Shown here: piece by piece, positions 23,606 through 36,575 of the stretch
How positions within the stretch are numbered: the stretch's first letter is position 1
How the letters are laid out: every line of letters starts with the position of its first letter
Assembly: GCF_028453695.1 (NCBI RefSeq)
Contig: NC_135778.1
Location: forward strand, 10,414,244-10,478,243
Source: Augochlora pura
Lineage: Eukaryota > Arthropoda > Insecta > Hymenoptera > Halictidae
DNA length: 64,000 nucleotides
Direction: 5' to 3'
Made by a program: the position numbers and the translations under genes
The notes under the pieces: generated by a model
Databases searched by the model: none
The model's input: the letters and a program-made list of their open reading frames with translations, nothing else
What the model was told of the DNA's origin: nothing

Positions 23606-25586
23606 TATTGCTTTCCAGCAACTTGTTTTATATCGACAGAGATGTAGTTTACAGAAACTAGCAGAATATTCGCAGAATAGTTAACGAAGATATAAGAATA
23701 ACTTCCGAGGACTCAGAAGGATTTAGAAGGAGAGCAAGTTTTGTCCTCAAAAGTAGAAAAATTTTCCAAAAAACTTTGGTACATACTACCCCTATACATT
23801 CGAGAAACTATCAGAATTTGCCAGCAAATACATACTAATCTTCTAAGGACGGACCGCAACAAAAGTGCGGCCCTCGTGTCTTATACGAAATTTTGCAAAC
23901 ATATATTGTTCCGTTTTCCCGTTGTTTTAGTTTTTTAGTACATAAACTAATTAACTATTTAACGTATACATTTTCAGTATCTTTATACATTACCGTCTGC
24001 AAAAGGTTATCAATTATCAAAGACATATTAGGGGGCTTGCTTATTCGGGACTCAGAAAGTGTGCGATTCCTCGTAGTGTCGAAAAAGCTATCCTTTCTTT
24101 GTAACTATTAGAATTTTTCAATCATAAACTATTAATAACAGTCGAAGACTCGTAAACACTTTTAGAAGCTTCGTTCAATTTGTACATAGAAACCTAATCG
24201 CGATTATCTTCAATATTCTTTTCCGGTAATAAAGAATTTTGTACTAAAAGTGACTAAATTAAATGCAAAATGTTAAAATGCGCGCTTTTTACCGACACTG
24301 CCTTCGTTGGAATTTATAAAGGATTCTTTTTAAGTTAAAATTTGGAAACACGTGGTTAAGAGCTACCACCGTTTGCTTTATTATGTCAGTAATTATTACA
24401 AAAATAACATCTAATTATATATAGAAATTACAGAACAGAAGCATGATAAATAAATTTTGCAAACGAAAACAAAAGGGTTTAATCCACTGACAGTAACCGC
24501 CACAGAGAATATCTTACAATCAACCCCGGCAATTTCCATTTTTCCTGTCTGATCACAGAGAGCCATGTACACGCGCAATTAACGCGGAGCATTCGGCTCG
24601 CCCAAAATTCTGAGATTTATCGTTTCGCGCTCGCCGGCCGATATCGGTTAAGAAACTTTCAAATGCCTCTCGAGAGGTGAATAAATACGGATTAATTAAT
24701 AGAGTTAGCTAACGAAATCCAGGGTTCGCGGTCACCAGGGAGGAGAGAAGGGCCGTTCCGTCGGGGGCGGAGCGTTGTTGGTCCCCGTAACGAATTGTTC
24801 ATTTAATTTCGCCGGAACATTTTCGGCGTCGCAGCCCCGCTCGTAGCTCTCCGGACACCGTGTTCCGATAAATCGGGGGCAGAGCGGGGCAGAGCGGGGC
24901 AGAGCGGGGCGGAGCGGGAACGGGGAGGGAAGGGAGAAAAAAATGCAGCCGCCTTCCGCGCGAGGGAAAACATCGCTGGTCCGGCGGGGCGAGCGAATGC
25001 GCGCGGGAAAAGAGACGCCGCCATCGTTTCGAGCGGGTTACAGCTTCGGGGCGAACATTTTTTTCCCCGAGATATTATCTGCTTTACGAGCTTTTACGGC
25101 GGCCCTTATTTATTGCCGCGTTACAGAAAGAAGATCAGACTTTATTGCGTTTCTTCTTCTTCGGCGCTAGCCTACGACCGGGCAAAAGTGCTCCGAAAAC
25201 TGTAGAACACAGATTTTATGGATCTCGAATCGAGAACACGCCCGCACAGGCTGTTGCAATGCGGGACCAATAAAATTTGTTAATTAGTTCTGCGAGGAAT
25301 AAGTTGCTGATCTTACACTTTGCTAAGTTATACCAAAGTTGATAATAGAGGATTCATAATATGTACGTATAGGTCCTACGTAAACTAGATTTTTACGGCT
25401 TTTTGTCACAAATGGATACGTGAAGAACAGAACTGCAAAGATATGAGGATGATTTATTAATATTCTGCATTTGTTTCGATTTTCTAAAATTATCAAACCG
25501 AGAAATACTATCTGTCTACTAGATCGTGGAATTGGTGAAGAAAATTTTTAGATTGTACAAAGAACCGAAATCTATAATATTAACTG
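23606..25586. other. Non-coding stretch
   Basis: AT-rich sequence, then a GC-rich block at about 24490-25200 with the 10-bp GGGCAGAGCG repeat. Nothing else recognised. Confidence 0.6.
24875..24918. repeat. 10-bp tandem repeat (GGGCAGAGCG)
   Basis: Three perfect units and one variant (GGGCGGAGCG) inside a GC-rich block. Confidence 0.9.
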
Positions 25587-25745
25587 TTAACACATTCCCA
25601 TCGGGAAACGAGAATTTTCGTCTTAAAAAAAAATACGTTGTCGTCGAGAAACGAGAATTCTCGTTTTGCTAAAAGTGTTACATTGCTAAAATATCCCGAT
25701 TTATATGAAAACTTAAGGAAAAATAGCCCGATGCGAATGTGTTAA
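25587..25745. mobile_element. TTAA-flanked MITE, 159 bp, distinct family
   Basis: The ends are TTAACACATTCCCATCGGG and, read inward from the right, TTAACACATTCGCATCGGG, a 15-bp terminal inverted repeat with one mismatch. Inside, an AAACGAGAAT motif occurs twice (about 25606 and 25649), the second within the palindrome AACGAGAATTCTCGTT. The near-identical ends make it younger looking than the other TTAA elements. Confidence 0.7.
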
Positions 25746-25794
25746 CTATAACGTTTATTGTTTGAGTGATCGAACTATTGTTTTTATATCTAAA

Positions 25795-25912
25795 CTATCG
25801 AGCGATCACATGTGTTCCTTTGTTCCGTAAAACCCTTAAAGAATTTGGTAATAAATTTAACTTGAAACAAAAACTAAAATCACTGTTAATTCAACCATAA
25901 TATTCAATATCC
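25795..25912 (+). repeat. Dispersed repeat R3, copy 1
   Basis: CTATCGA at the start, a GTAACAAAT-type block, CAAAAACTAAAA and CATAATATTCAA align over about 115 bp with 31479-31596. Identity is roughly two thirds by eye. It is probably an old transposon fragment. Confidence 0.5.
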
Positions 25913-26540
25913 ATAATCAGTTCTTTATCGTCGTAGTGCTTTTTGATGCTAGTACATGCAAATCAACACAGCTGTTTATGGAAAAATGTTAAGCACTAAG
26001 ATTGTACATGTTTCATTTGCTGAAACTTTGTTTTAACACATATACGTGCGGGAATATTTTACATTGCCATTCACAAAATATCGGAATTTTTTGACGCTAT
26101 CCGTAGAAATGATTATGGTCTATATAAAAAGAACGTAACATGTTCAAAACTATATATTTTTCAGTGATGGTTATAGTTATACCATCTTTGTTTAAAACTA
26201 TCTCTGTTTGATAAAAATGGGAATTTAGTTTATTTACAATTAAAAGAACAAGAATCAATTATTTTCTGTAATATATAAATAACGGATTTTCGTCATGCGA
26301 ATGTTTTAATAATCGACGAATGCATAATACTGCAGCAATCAACGCGCAAAAATTGTACGATGTCAAAAATGTTTCTTAAAGTTCCATACTGTAAGAAAAG
26401 TGCTGCTAAATGTACAACGAAAAATTTTTATCTTTTGAAAATTGCATGCATTATTAATACCTTCTCCACAGAAAGAAAGAAAAAACTAATTAGAAAATTG
26501 AAATTTTTAAATATCTATTATATATTTGAAAGAATCCCCT

Positions 26541-26818
26541 TTAACCTTCCTATACCATTGGTCTGTCAGACCGACACACCGTGTTATATACATATATGGT
26601 ACTCTATTTGACGCGGGTATTGGAAGGTGAAAATCCTAAAAACATGGTCGTTATATATTGTTACTAAAATCTCCTTGTCAAAATATTAAACATTTTTTAA
26701 AAGGTTGATACTATGAAACTCGAGAAATACAATATTTTTCTAAGCGATCTTATGCGATCTTACGTTTTCAGAGGTCTTGCAATACAGCAAACAAAAAGAC
26801 CAGGGTAGCAAGGGTTAG
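26541..26818. mobile_element. TTAA-type MITE, 278 bp
   Basis: The left end TTAACCTTCCTATACCATTG leads into GGTCTGTCAGACC. The right end read inward is CTAACCCTTGCTACCCTGGT, with the flank decayed to TTAG on the plus strand. CCTTGCTACCC-type ends are common in piggyBac-like non-autonomous elements. The open frame at 26360-26611 overlaps its left part and is not supported as a gene. Confidence 0.5.
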
Positions 26819-29465
26819 AAAAGATAAAATCAGCGGATCAGTTTCCAATTCGTTTAGCCAATGACTCAGGGCCTTATCAATCGGTCTGGCGAACCTAATT
26901 CTTCGAAAGCATAGCCCTAATCCCGGCGTGCAAACCAGCCTAGCGTCGTAAATATCCGGAACGACAGATATTAGCTTCTAATACGGTAGGTATCCTTTGC
27001 ACCTGCAGCTGAGCCAGTGCCCCGTGAAAGTATCGTTTTCCGGTAAGCTTTCGCAGACGCCGGATAAGCTGGCCGTAGGCCGGTGGTTCGCGTGAATCGC
27101 CGGGAAAATTCGTGAAATCGAGTCCTTCAGCATGGGAGCCGGAAGACCCGAAACCGAGATACGATCTGCTGTTAACGATCGTTTAACGACGGCCCTCGGC
27201 AATGGGCTCCGGAGTGGCGCCAGGCCCCTTGGCCACCGCCGTAGCGTGGCGGGCAGAACATGAGCCCGGAAAAGTACTAATAAATTTTACGGAGTCGGTA
27301 TCGTTGCCATATACACTGACTGTTTTACGCCGAAGCCGGCGAAAAAATATTAGCAATAAATCTGAGCCGATCGCCATGCCGGCGCTTACGCTGTCCGTTT
27401 AACCTTTTTACGCGTTCTCATTACGGCGTGAACGGAGTTCTAATCATCTTTTTCACTACCACCTAGCCGATGTTTTAATTTATGTTCTTTTTGTAAGGTA
27501 ATTCTATTATGGAGTTACTTGTAAAAATATTTTTTACGATCTCCTAATCGGTACTTTGGATTATAGTTCGTAGGGTCATTCTATTATCGAACCATGTGTA
27601 CAAATATTTGCAAAGATATTATTACATAAGCAAATCTTCCAAACGATTGTACAATTCGTTCGTTGTTTTAACTGTTGAATTTTTCTCGCCACGTTATCGT
27701 TATGGCCAACTAGTGTTTTTCGTTGGAAAAATATTAGGTCGAGCAAGAAAGAGAAACTAAACAGATATTTCCTCCAATTTTTAATCATTTCAGTAAGCTG
27801 AAAATATACACTTTCTGACACTTTTCCAAATAAAAATTCTTCATTTGAATTCGTATCTCTTGCACTACTTCTAATTTATGGGCTCAGTATATTATTTTAA
27901 GCTATTATTTTCAAATCTAATTTGATTAATTTCCTTCGTCATCTTTGTAAGACGTTCTCCATCGTTGACGCTAATTTTTCAGGCCCGAATAAATAGCCCG
28001 AGAGAGTAAATAACCAACGGAGTACCGCCGGCAGATTAACCGGGAACAATCGTAGTCTGACAACATTGATATCGATTCCTATCGACCGGAACACCGATCG
28101 AACGTCGATTACACCGGCGTCTTGCGTGTTAACAAGTGTACATCCCGAGCAACTCCCTCATATCCGCTAATTGCCGCCGTGCATCTTCGAATGGCCCAAT
28201 TAAAAATAAGTTATACGATGTCCCGGGCTAGATGTAATCAACCGGCGATAATCCTCGATTTACAATGCTCGCTCCTCGATTAGCCGGGGCGATATATTAG
28301 CGCCGCTTACAAATTGAGAACGCACACGGCCGACGACAAGATTTACGGACGCGTTTTTACCCTTGTTGATATAAGCCTGTCCATACAGCCTTCGAAAAAC
28401 GAGCCTCGCCGGTCGGTTCGCTTGTCAAACAACCGTGGGAACCTATGATTGACTGCTGCTCATTAGACACCGAGCAGACACTCGACTAACCAATCAAGTC
28501 TTCGAGTACGACGGTGACCAAACGGAATGTAACGCTCCTTAGAAATATGGGACTTTTCGGTACCTCGGCGCACTGGAAACGCGGCAGCCGTTCCGAAATG
28601 ATTTATGCGACTTAATGTAACAATATTTCATACGGGGGATATGAATTATTGATCTCGTTCGACCGATTTAATGGGTATTTGCGATTCGCCGTATCTCGCG
28701 TGACAACATCTACTCATTCCGCAACGATCTCGTTCGTTTAAGGATATGGAATGTTTAGCGGGCAGGAAGACCTTTTTTAGCAATATTAAAGACACAAGGG
28801 ACTATTGGAATTTCGTTAAGAATATTTTTAACCAAAGAATCGATATGAGAGCAAAACTGAGTCAATACTTAAGACGGTAGAACTTTTTTAAATATGGTTC
28901 TAGTGACTTGAATTCTTCTATAAATGTTAGAGGGACTAGTTCGCTATACAATGACAGAACAACCGACAAACAATTAAATTTTTAACATGTGCATGTGCAC
29001 CAAAATGCATTTTTTAAATTTTCATTATAAGCTCAGATAAAAATACGATAAAAGGACAACTTCTTTATATCCTTCATATTCCTGTTTTTATTCCAAATCA
29101 CAGCAAAATTAAAATAAAAGTATTTTAGTCATTGTTCAGTGAACTAATCTCTGTAACATTTATAAAAAAATTGAAGTCATTTCAAGCAGTTTTCGAAAAG
29201 TTTAAAACGTTTAATTGATGATGAACTCTATGCCGATTTTTGCCGCGACAGACGTTTGCAGAGTACGGTGAGGTGAAAACGCGAGGCGACGTCTAATTTT
29301 CGGTGCGGTTCAATTATTTCATGCCGCAAATACGAATCTGGAAACAGCTTGAAAATAACGACTGTCGTGTAATTAGAACCTGAACTGGATTTAGCTTGAC
29401 GGTCGCGCCGGTGAAACACACTATGATACGACCTTAAGGCTGCCGGTACAAATGACAAAAACCGG

Positions 29466-29493
29466 CGACGTTGACACTGAAATATCAACGTCG
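29466..29493. repeat. Small perfect hairpin, 9-bp arms
   Basis: CGACGTTGA and TCAACGTCG flank a 10-nt spacer in a GC-rich block, just upstream of a CT repeat. It is too short for a microRNA precursor and could be a protein-binding dyad. Confidence 0.5.
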
Positions 29494-29568
29494 GCTCACG
29501 AATTCATCAGCTCGTGCCGCCCTCGGTTCCCTTCTTCGCCACGTGTGCAGGATTCTTCTTTCCCCTCC

Positions 29569-29570
<2 letters not shown>

Positions 29571-29607
<37 letters not shown>

Positions 29608-29640
29608 CTCTATCTATCTCTCTCCTTTTCTCTCTTTCGC
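29571..29640. repeat. (CT)n microsatellite with TATC and TTTTC interruptions
   Basis: A pure CT tract of about 32 bases followed by degenerate CT-rich units. Confidence 0.95.
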
Positions 29641-31478
29641 TCTTTGTCCAGAGGAATTCGTGAATGGGCAAACACTCCGCGGCCGCTTAGAATGTTTGCC
29701 TCGGTCACGGGACGTGGTTTTCGCGAGGCGCGCGGAAATTTCGCCGTTTAAACGCGATTTAGCCCCCCTTTGTTCGATGCTATCAACGAGCGCATTCGTT
29801 TTGCCAGTAATTCGCGTTCGCGGCCTCAAGACAGCTTGATTTATGAAGACGAGCGCGAATTAATGATTCCCGCCGCTCGGGTGCGTGTGGTCGGCTCACG
29901 GCAGCCATTGACGCCTTCTACGCCATTCCGGCGGACAGAAAAATTAATGTCTTTTTAACCGTTTCACGGTAAATACCGGTTGTTAGGCTTTGGAGAAAGT
30001 ATCGTTAGTATTGGAGTGCGATTTCTCACGTTTAGCGCTGCTAACCTTTGATTAGGCTTCAGGCACCCTACACTTATCCGCAGGCTCATCATTTCAACTG
30101 TGTGTTATTCTCTATCACTGCGTGAATTGGTCTAGAATGTTTCCTGATCTATCTGAGAGTCATTAACCTGTAAGAAATTGACGCAATTTGAGCAATGGAT
30201 TTTATGCACTTATGCATAATATATATTATACGCTATGATATTATGCACTGTGACAAAAAAGAGTACGCGAAATACGAAACTAGAGAAGTGTTCATAGAAG
30301 ACATTATTATTATTCAGAGAAGAAATGGACGTCTATGCAGTTCCCGTTTCGAGCAATGAATTTGTATAATTTTAGTTTGCATAAAGATCTGCTACGTCAT
30401 CTAGTTTCACAAGGCAGTGACGATTTTGAAACAGTAAACAATAATTTTGAGACAAAACTCTTCTCTATAACTCTTTCGTGCAAGGTGGGATTAAAAATAT
30501 CCTACCTTTTTGATGCACGGTATTGTATGGTTTGTCGCAATAGCTGCATGCGCACAGGTTTATATTTAGTTATGAAAATCAGTTGGTAATACGTGATTAC
30601 GTATAGCAGTTGGTAATACCATCAACGAATGTTATAAAAGTGTTTCCTCGTGTTGGAAAATTTCGACGTGTTACTACAGTTTCGTCAATTGTTGCAAGCG
30701 AAAGTATTGTTCTTATTCGAAAAAAAGAATGTGTTAAATGAGTACCATTCATGAACCCGTGCTTGAATCCCATGATGGGACTATTTAAATCGCATCCTAT
30801 AACAATAAATTTAATTGAATTATTATTTTATTCTGCTTTTATGTCATGCAATTCCTTCGTTACTCAAGATATAGCAATTTTGTTTAATTTGAAGCATAAC
30901 AAAATTTCTGTGCAAGATGGATCTATTTATTCTCTGAAATTCCATGCTTCAAAGAGATAACAATAACTGCCTCATTGAGACAAACATTTCTTTTCTGACA
31001 CATTTTTTTGTGTGACTAAAGAGAATAAAAAAATCTCACGCGATAATGATAGTTGACCCGAATTGTATAAAAAGTACTTAAATCATTGGGTTGATCATGA
31101 AATAATCATCGCTACTCTTAATAGTATTGCATTTATTGTTATCGAAGAATATTTTGTATAATCTGGTACAGTATAATAAAATTTAACTTCTTCACGCCCT
31201 TGGCCACGTGTACATTTGGTTATCTTAAAATTACGATTATTCCAAATGTAAAGAGAATATAAATCAGTTGAAAAACTATTTACTACAAAATCCCTCAGCG
31301 ATACTAACAAAACCTCATCGAATGAAATGAAGTGCATGATAAATAAAAAAGAAACAGTTAAATAGATTGTTCCCTATTAAAAAAATTGATCCCTGAAGAA
31401 GTTAAGAAAGTTTGATTAAAGACTATTGTTTTTACATACACACATGTGGAACGTGAGATAGTTCTAAATGTAGAAAGA

Positions 31479-31596
31479 CTATCGAATCAAATACACGTAT
31501 TTCATCGTTTCGTAGAACCTTTAAATAAGTTTGTAACAAATTAAAGGCAAGGCAAAAACTAAAACCAGTGCCAACTAAACCGTAATATTCAACAGA
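31479..31596 (+). repeat. Dispersed repeat R3, copy 2
   Basis: This is the counterpart of 25795-25912 in the same orientation, sharing CAAAAACTAAAACCAGTG (AAATCACTG in copy 1) and CCGTAATATTCAAC. No coding potential. Confidence 0.5.
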
Positions 31597-33831
31597 CTCG
31601 AAACCTTCAAGCATGCGCCAATTAAAGCAGTTAAGGAATTTCGAATCAGCATGCTCACCGAGCGTCCCTAAACAAGGTTGCAAAGCTTAGCAGATCGGAC
31701 AAGAAAGCGGTTTCTTTCATTTCGATCGTACTGGCGACAGACTGTGCGACTGGGATCGGCAAGGTCTCCGGAATTCCCGGGTAATTAAAACCTCGAATTA
31801 ACGAAGTCACAGGCGTGTCAGCCGATCAATCAGCCCGGTTTTTACGAGGCTTGGTGCAACCCATACGCGCGGTCATAATTAGCCGGCAGTTGCCGCGATA
31901 ATTACGTGGCCGCTATCGAGCGAGACGTTTCATTCCTGTCGAAGAGTGCGCACGCGAAGCGGGACCGAGCCGAGCCCGTCAACTGAATCGAACCCCACGG
32001 AATTAGTCATCGCGGTCTCTGTGTCCCAGTCAGCCTCTAATTGTCCCGACATATGCACTCTTCTCGGAACCGTCAGGGCGGATAATCTGCTCACGGAGCA
32101 TCCGTCGCTCCGCGCCGCGTCGACGACGAGGACGCACAAAAACGCCACCCTTAAGGCCGAAAGAAGCGACTCGCTGGACGAAGATTAGCCGATCGCTATC
32201 GGCATCGGTTGTCTTACGTTAACGAGCCACGCCATACTTGGGGGACCTGTCCCGAACCGTTTTCTCCGAGTTTATTTCGGGCCCCTGCTTCCGCTTCTTT
32301 GGCTGAGGGATCATTGCGCAGGTAAACTGGGTCCTAGCAGGACCGTGTCACGCGCGACCCTTAAATGGCCCGGATCGTAGCCGCAACAATTAGTCTACGG
32401 ACCTTTACAAGACGGTAGCTTTTATTCAAACATTTCGGGGCGCGCTTACATTAACTGCAGAATACTTTCTCATTAACTTTATGTAATCAAAATAGCTAAT
32501 CGATTGAAAACATTTCGAGATATTTATTGGAAAGCATAAATGAGTGGGTTAGTATCGTAGTCGAGAGTAAGTCGTATTTTCAAAATTTCGACTTACATCT
32601 TGAAATGTAATTTAAAATTTTTAATTCGTCTACAAATATATAAGTACGTACTAAACGATGAGGTTTTCTATACTCCCCTAGTTCATACAGTATTTTATGC
32701 AGAAGCAATAGTAATATCTGTTTCAAAAATTCGTTATTGGTCTTTTTACATTTTACCTATAATAAATAATTTTTTAATTAATAAAATTTTATTTTGGATC
32801 GTCCGCAACACTACAATGTTACTTACACCAAAAAATAGAAAATGTTTCCAGGGTTAAAAGGAGTGAAATAAATGATAAAGTTACCAGATTTAACTCTAAA
32901 TATTGGATCTACCGAAAAGATGTCTGTTCTTGATATGAAAGGAAATTATAAATTTTATATGCACTTAATAATGTCTATTGTACTGTATAGTTTTCGTTTT
33001 TACTTATGCTCTCTTGCCAGCGTGATTACAATTTATAACATAACTTTCCGGTAGACCTAATAAATATGGTCAATAAGGAGTACAAATGTTAGAAAAAGCA
33101 ACAGTCCTTTTTTCTCACAAACTATGATTTACGACACTATTGTTCTAAACCACTCCAATGTTTCCAATAGATATTTATTTTCTTTAAACATGGTACGCTA
33201 ATAATTACTTAGGGGAATAAATCGTTTGCCCTTTTTAAAATCAAGATCGTAATATAATCAATAATATAAAATCAAGAATGTAATAAATCTGTTCTGTCTC
33301 AGGTACTGCGACTTGTATTTCGTGAAGGAAGATCTAGCCACTACAAGTGTAGCACAAATTGCAGTACAAAATGTCTCGGGCTAATCTCCATTACCAGGGT
33401 CTACGTCCATTGTTCTCCAGGCAGTTCTACCCTTGAGCTTGACTCACCAACTTTCCATCTTCAATCTGGAACGGTCGTCGCAAGGGATGGTCGTGCCGTG
33501 GCAAGCATTTTAACAAGTTCACGCGATAACGTTCTTTGTACGCCGGGAATCTTATCTTTGTTACCTGGTCGTGGGATAGGAAGAAATGTGCGTTATTCGG
33601 AATGGCAGTAATAATACAACGGAGGTTCACCGAGAAGAGTGTTTCATTGTTGCTGGGACTAGCTTCGAGAAAATCGCTTCTGACACTCGGGTGTTTTATC
33701 ACCAATCTTATCAGCAGTTTACTGTTCCTATTCATTCTAAGCATAAAATTGATCAAATTCGATATCAAAGAGGGAGTAAAGAATGAAAATTGCATACAGG
33801 GAAATATCGAATAGCGCAGCTATTAACAACT
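31597..33831. other. Non-coding stretch
   Basis: A GC-rich block lies at 31680-32420. Both strands are open over about 33430-33800 (122 codons minus, 92 plus). The minus frame runs through a donor-like AAGTTG|GTGAGTCA at about 33447, but its product is not recognised and no acceptor is clear. Confidence 0.5.
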
Positions 33832-34079
33832 TTAACCCTTAGCACTCGAATGGCGCCTCTGAGGCGCCGATGAAAGTTGTTATATCATTTCCAAAATAAT
33901 TTTGACATTATTAAAGACCCTCCTATTTAAAAGATTGTTAAAAGCGTAACAGTTTTATGATTCACTAGACTCAATTTCATATTCATAAATTGTACTAAGT
34001 TATATAAAATGGAACTACCGCTGACTAAAATAGCTATTTTAGATCTAGGCTTAAAATGGCCTGGAGTTCAAAGGGTTAA
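33832..34079. mobile_element. TTAA-flanked MITE, family A, 248 bp
   Basis: It starts TTAACCCTTAGCACTCGAAT and its right end read inward is TTAACCCTTTGAACTCCAGG. The subterminal palindrome GGCGCCTCTGAGGCGCC lies just inside the left end, so this copy is inverted relative to the one at 12383-12632. Intact TTAA on both sides. Confidence 0.7.
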
Positions 34080-34634
34080 GAAATTTATTTCACAGATATT
34101 CCAATTTATTTCATTTTTAAATTTTCACTAAACTGGTATCTTTTTTATTTTACAAGTTTGTCGTAAATCATAATTTTCCTCTCTAATGGTATAAAAAGTG
34201 CAGTTTTAAAGTGAATAGTATGCTTGAAATGTAATTTACTGATTTGATTCTTCGAAGTGAACACTTTAATGTCCGCATATTATTCCACGTGGGCTTATTG
34301 CAAGACTGACGAATTTCTGGATAAAGAAATTCTGGATTTGAAAATTCTGGATAAATTTTACTGGATAAAAAAACAAATATATGTAGGAAATTAAATATCC
34401 ACATATTTATTAACCTTATAACTAATATATTATAAAGGTAGTTTCTAAAGTAAGTTTAGTATACTTCGAATTACAGCAAAATGCGAAGAAACAGCTGGTC
34501 GTCGTCTATTTTAACGCTAATTAGTAGAAGCTTGTTATCCAAAAAATGAAACAGGATTTCTAAATTCCAATATTAGCAGATATTTCTCATTGAAACTGGT
34601 AATAGAAAGTATGCCAAGTAAATCGCATATAATA

Positions 34635-34705
34635 ACCAATATCCTCTCAATATTTAACACACAGTCATGATCAAACAGGAAGAGAGAAAGTCGTAGGATC
34701 GTGAT
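34635..34705 (+). repeat. Dispersed repeat R2, copy 1
   Basis: ATGATCAAACAGGAAGAGAG followed by AAAGTCGTAGGATC recurs at 36419-36452, with similar flanks (CTCAATATTTAAC here, CTCAACGTTTAAC there). This links the 34.6-kb region with the 36.3-37.2-kb repeat complex. Confidence 0.7.
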
Positions 34706-34718
34706 GTAATACATCACG
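34700..34718. repeat. 19-bp perfect palindrome
   Basis: CGTGATGTA and TACATCACG are exact inverted copies around one A. It lies just after repeat R2 copy 1 and is absent from copy 2. Confidence 0.7.
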
Positions 34719-35206
34719 AATCACGTTATGTAAGAATGTAAGAATGATCTATATAAGATATTAAGAAAAATAAATAGATAATTAGTTAAACAATTAAGAG
34801 TTATATATATTATACAATTCTATCATAGGAAATTACATGTGGTTACGAAACTATAATCTGTCTTATATGGATACTCGTGTACCGCATAAACAGGTCTGAA
34901 ACATTATTGAAAAATGTTTCGCACAAAACTATTTCCCAAAGCATACACAAACATAAAGAAAATGGGAATCTGAAACAATCCTGTGATATATCAAGAAAAA
35001 TGATAACTAAACATAAAAATGGATACCCTTATATCAAGTTTCCTACGGAAGGGTTAATAGACAAGAACTTTGCTATTAAAGAAAAATACAGACACGTTCC
35101 TCAAAGTTTTCTCCACCAAAAATTATTTCTGTCCGAAGAATCAAAGAACCAATATCTAAAAGCAGCGTGTACATTTGAGTTTGACAAATAAAACAATAAT
35201 AAGAGG

Positions 35207-35531
35207 TTAACCCGTTGAGCGCTATAAACCCATACATGCGTTCGACAAAGTCATTAACCATCGGCTATGAACGCATATATGGAAACTAACCCAAACAATC
35301 TTCATATTATTCATGTTATTATTATTTAATAAAATAAACGGTTGTGTTGATTTTACAGACACTACTCAAATTATTTCAACTAGAATTAACATACTTGGCA
35401 ATAAAATTACGGCCAGCACAGCAAGCGCTCTGTCATAAAAAGATTGGGCAATCCACCATGTGCTTTGTAATAAGACCTTGTCACCCGCAGCAATGGCTTA
35501 ACGTCGCACAACTCAGCGCTCAAAGGGTTAA
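35207..35531. mobile_element. TTAA-flanked MITE, 325 bp
   Basis: It has intact TTAA at both ends and 13-bp terminal inverted repeats with a single mismatch: CCCGTTGAGCGCT and CCCTTTGAGCGCT. The interior is non-coding. It is the best preserved of the GAGCGCT-ended elements here. Confidence 0.7.
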
Positions 35532-36149
35532 AGAAGTTGGACCTTCTCCGAGTTCGGAATATGCAGCGTCCCTTCAGCACCCCGAACTCGCACCCCCGTC
35601 CTAGAATTCCGCGCAGCAGCGTTCGCGGTTCGCGCCTCATCGGAAGACTCCTCCCTCCGGGCTTAATACTCGAAATTACAGTGGGAGCGTGTGCGCTAGC
35701 TCGGCACAATTAGCGAGCGGAGCTCATTATGGAGATTCCCGGAATGCCTAAAACGGCTAATACCGTTCTCGTCGGATTCGTGAATGAGGGGCCGAAGGAG
35801 CGATGCGCGCGCTGCTCGGCCGCGCGTAGACACCGGGCTCCTAGATGAAAAGAAAACGGCGCCGCGGCGTTTTAACGCAAACGGCGCACGTAAAACGTGG
35901 GATCCACGCAGGCGGGCGACCTGCGTGTGCACGAGCGCCGGACGGATCGCGTGTCGATCAACGCCGAGATATTTGTTACTTTACAGTTGTATCACGTTTT
36001 TCGCGTGGAAACAAAGCCATTGTTTGTAGTGCGTACACGTTACGGCCGCCTGAGCCGATCGACGCGATCGAGGATGCGGAGCGCCCGTCGAACCCGACCT
36101 CTCCTCCTACCGAAACCCACAGCCCGCACCCTTCTCCCGAAGGAAACCA

Positions 36150-36281
36150 CTGAAATCTGCCATTTTTACGAGCGTCGCCAAGATGGCTCCGCGCGATTTT
36201 GCCGGACACTCCGTTTTCGTCCCATCGAAGGATCCCATCGGGCCTGGATTCATTCAAATGTTCCTAGGTACCACGTTTTAG
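36150..36281 (+). promoter_or_regulatory. GC-rich segment with paired YY1/PHO-type GCCAT motifs and a 32-codon ORF
   Basis: GCCATTTTT at 36159 is followed by the palindrome GCCAAGATGGC at 36177-36187. AAGATGG and GCCAT are the cores of YY1/Pleiohomeotic sites, typical of housekeeping promoters and of Polycomb response elements. The ATG in the second motif (36183) has a good insect start context (CCAAG-ATG-G) and opens a 32-codon frame, beginning MAPRDFAGHS, that stops at 36281. The product is not recognised, and CCTAG|GTACCA near its end is only a weak donor. A translated leader exon is possible; a plain regulatory site is at least as likely. Confidence 0.2.
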
Positions 36282-36387
36282 TTGGCTTCGAACTATTTGC
36301 TGGTTATCCTTGAACATTCAGATCCTGATCGCTGATAAAGAACTGGGGAATGCGATATCTCGGGATGGCTAATTGTTGGATTGGTTG

Positions 36388-36460
36388 CAGTATCCCCTCA
36401 ACGTTTAACGTACAATTATGATCAAACAGGAAGAGAGAAAGTCGTAGGATCATGTTATAT
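36388..36460 (+). repeat. Dispersed repeat R2, copy 2
   Basis: This is the counterpart of 34635-34705 and lies in the part of the first 735-bp unit that is missing from the second unit. The open frame 36381-36692 spans this repeat and is unsupported. Confidence 0.7.
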
Positions 36461-36575
36461 TTATAAGAATGATCCATACACGAAACTGAAGTTGGCTAAA
36501 TGTTGGATTATGCTTCGAGGTAGTCTAAAAATTTTTAGGAAAAATGAAAATTGTTTGCATCAATTTCTATTTATT

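Larger units (their letters stand above)
26819..31478. other. Non-coding stretch with three GC-rich blocks
   Basis: Blocks at about 26840-27420, 27980-28760 and 29230-29960; the rest is AT-rich. The first and second have the look of conserved regulatory DNA (dense CG words next to TAATTA), which is inference. No splice-bounded frame was found. Confidence 0.6.
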
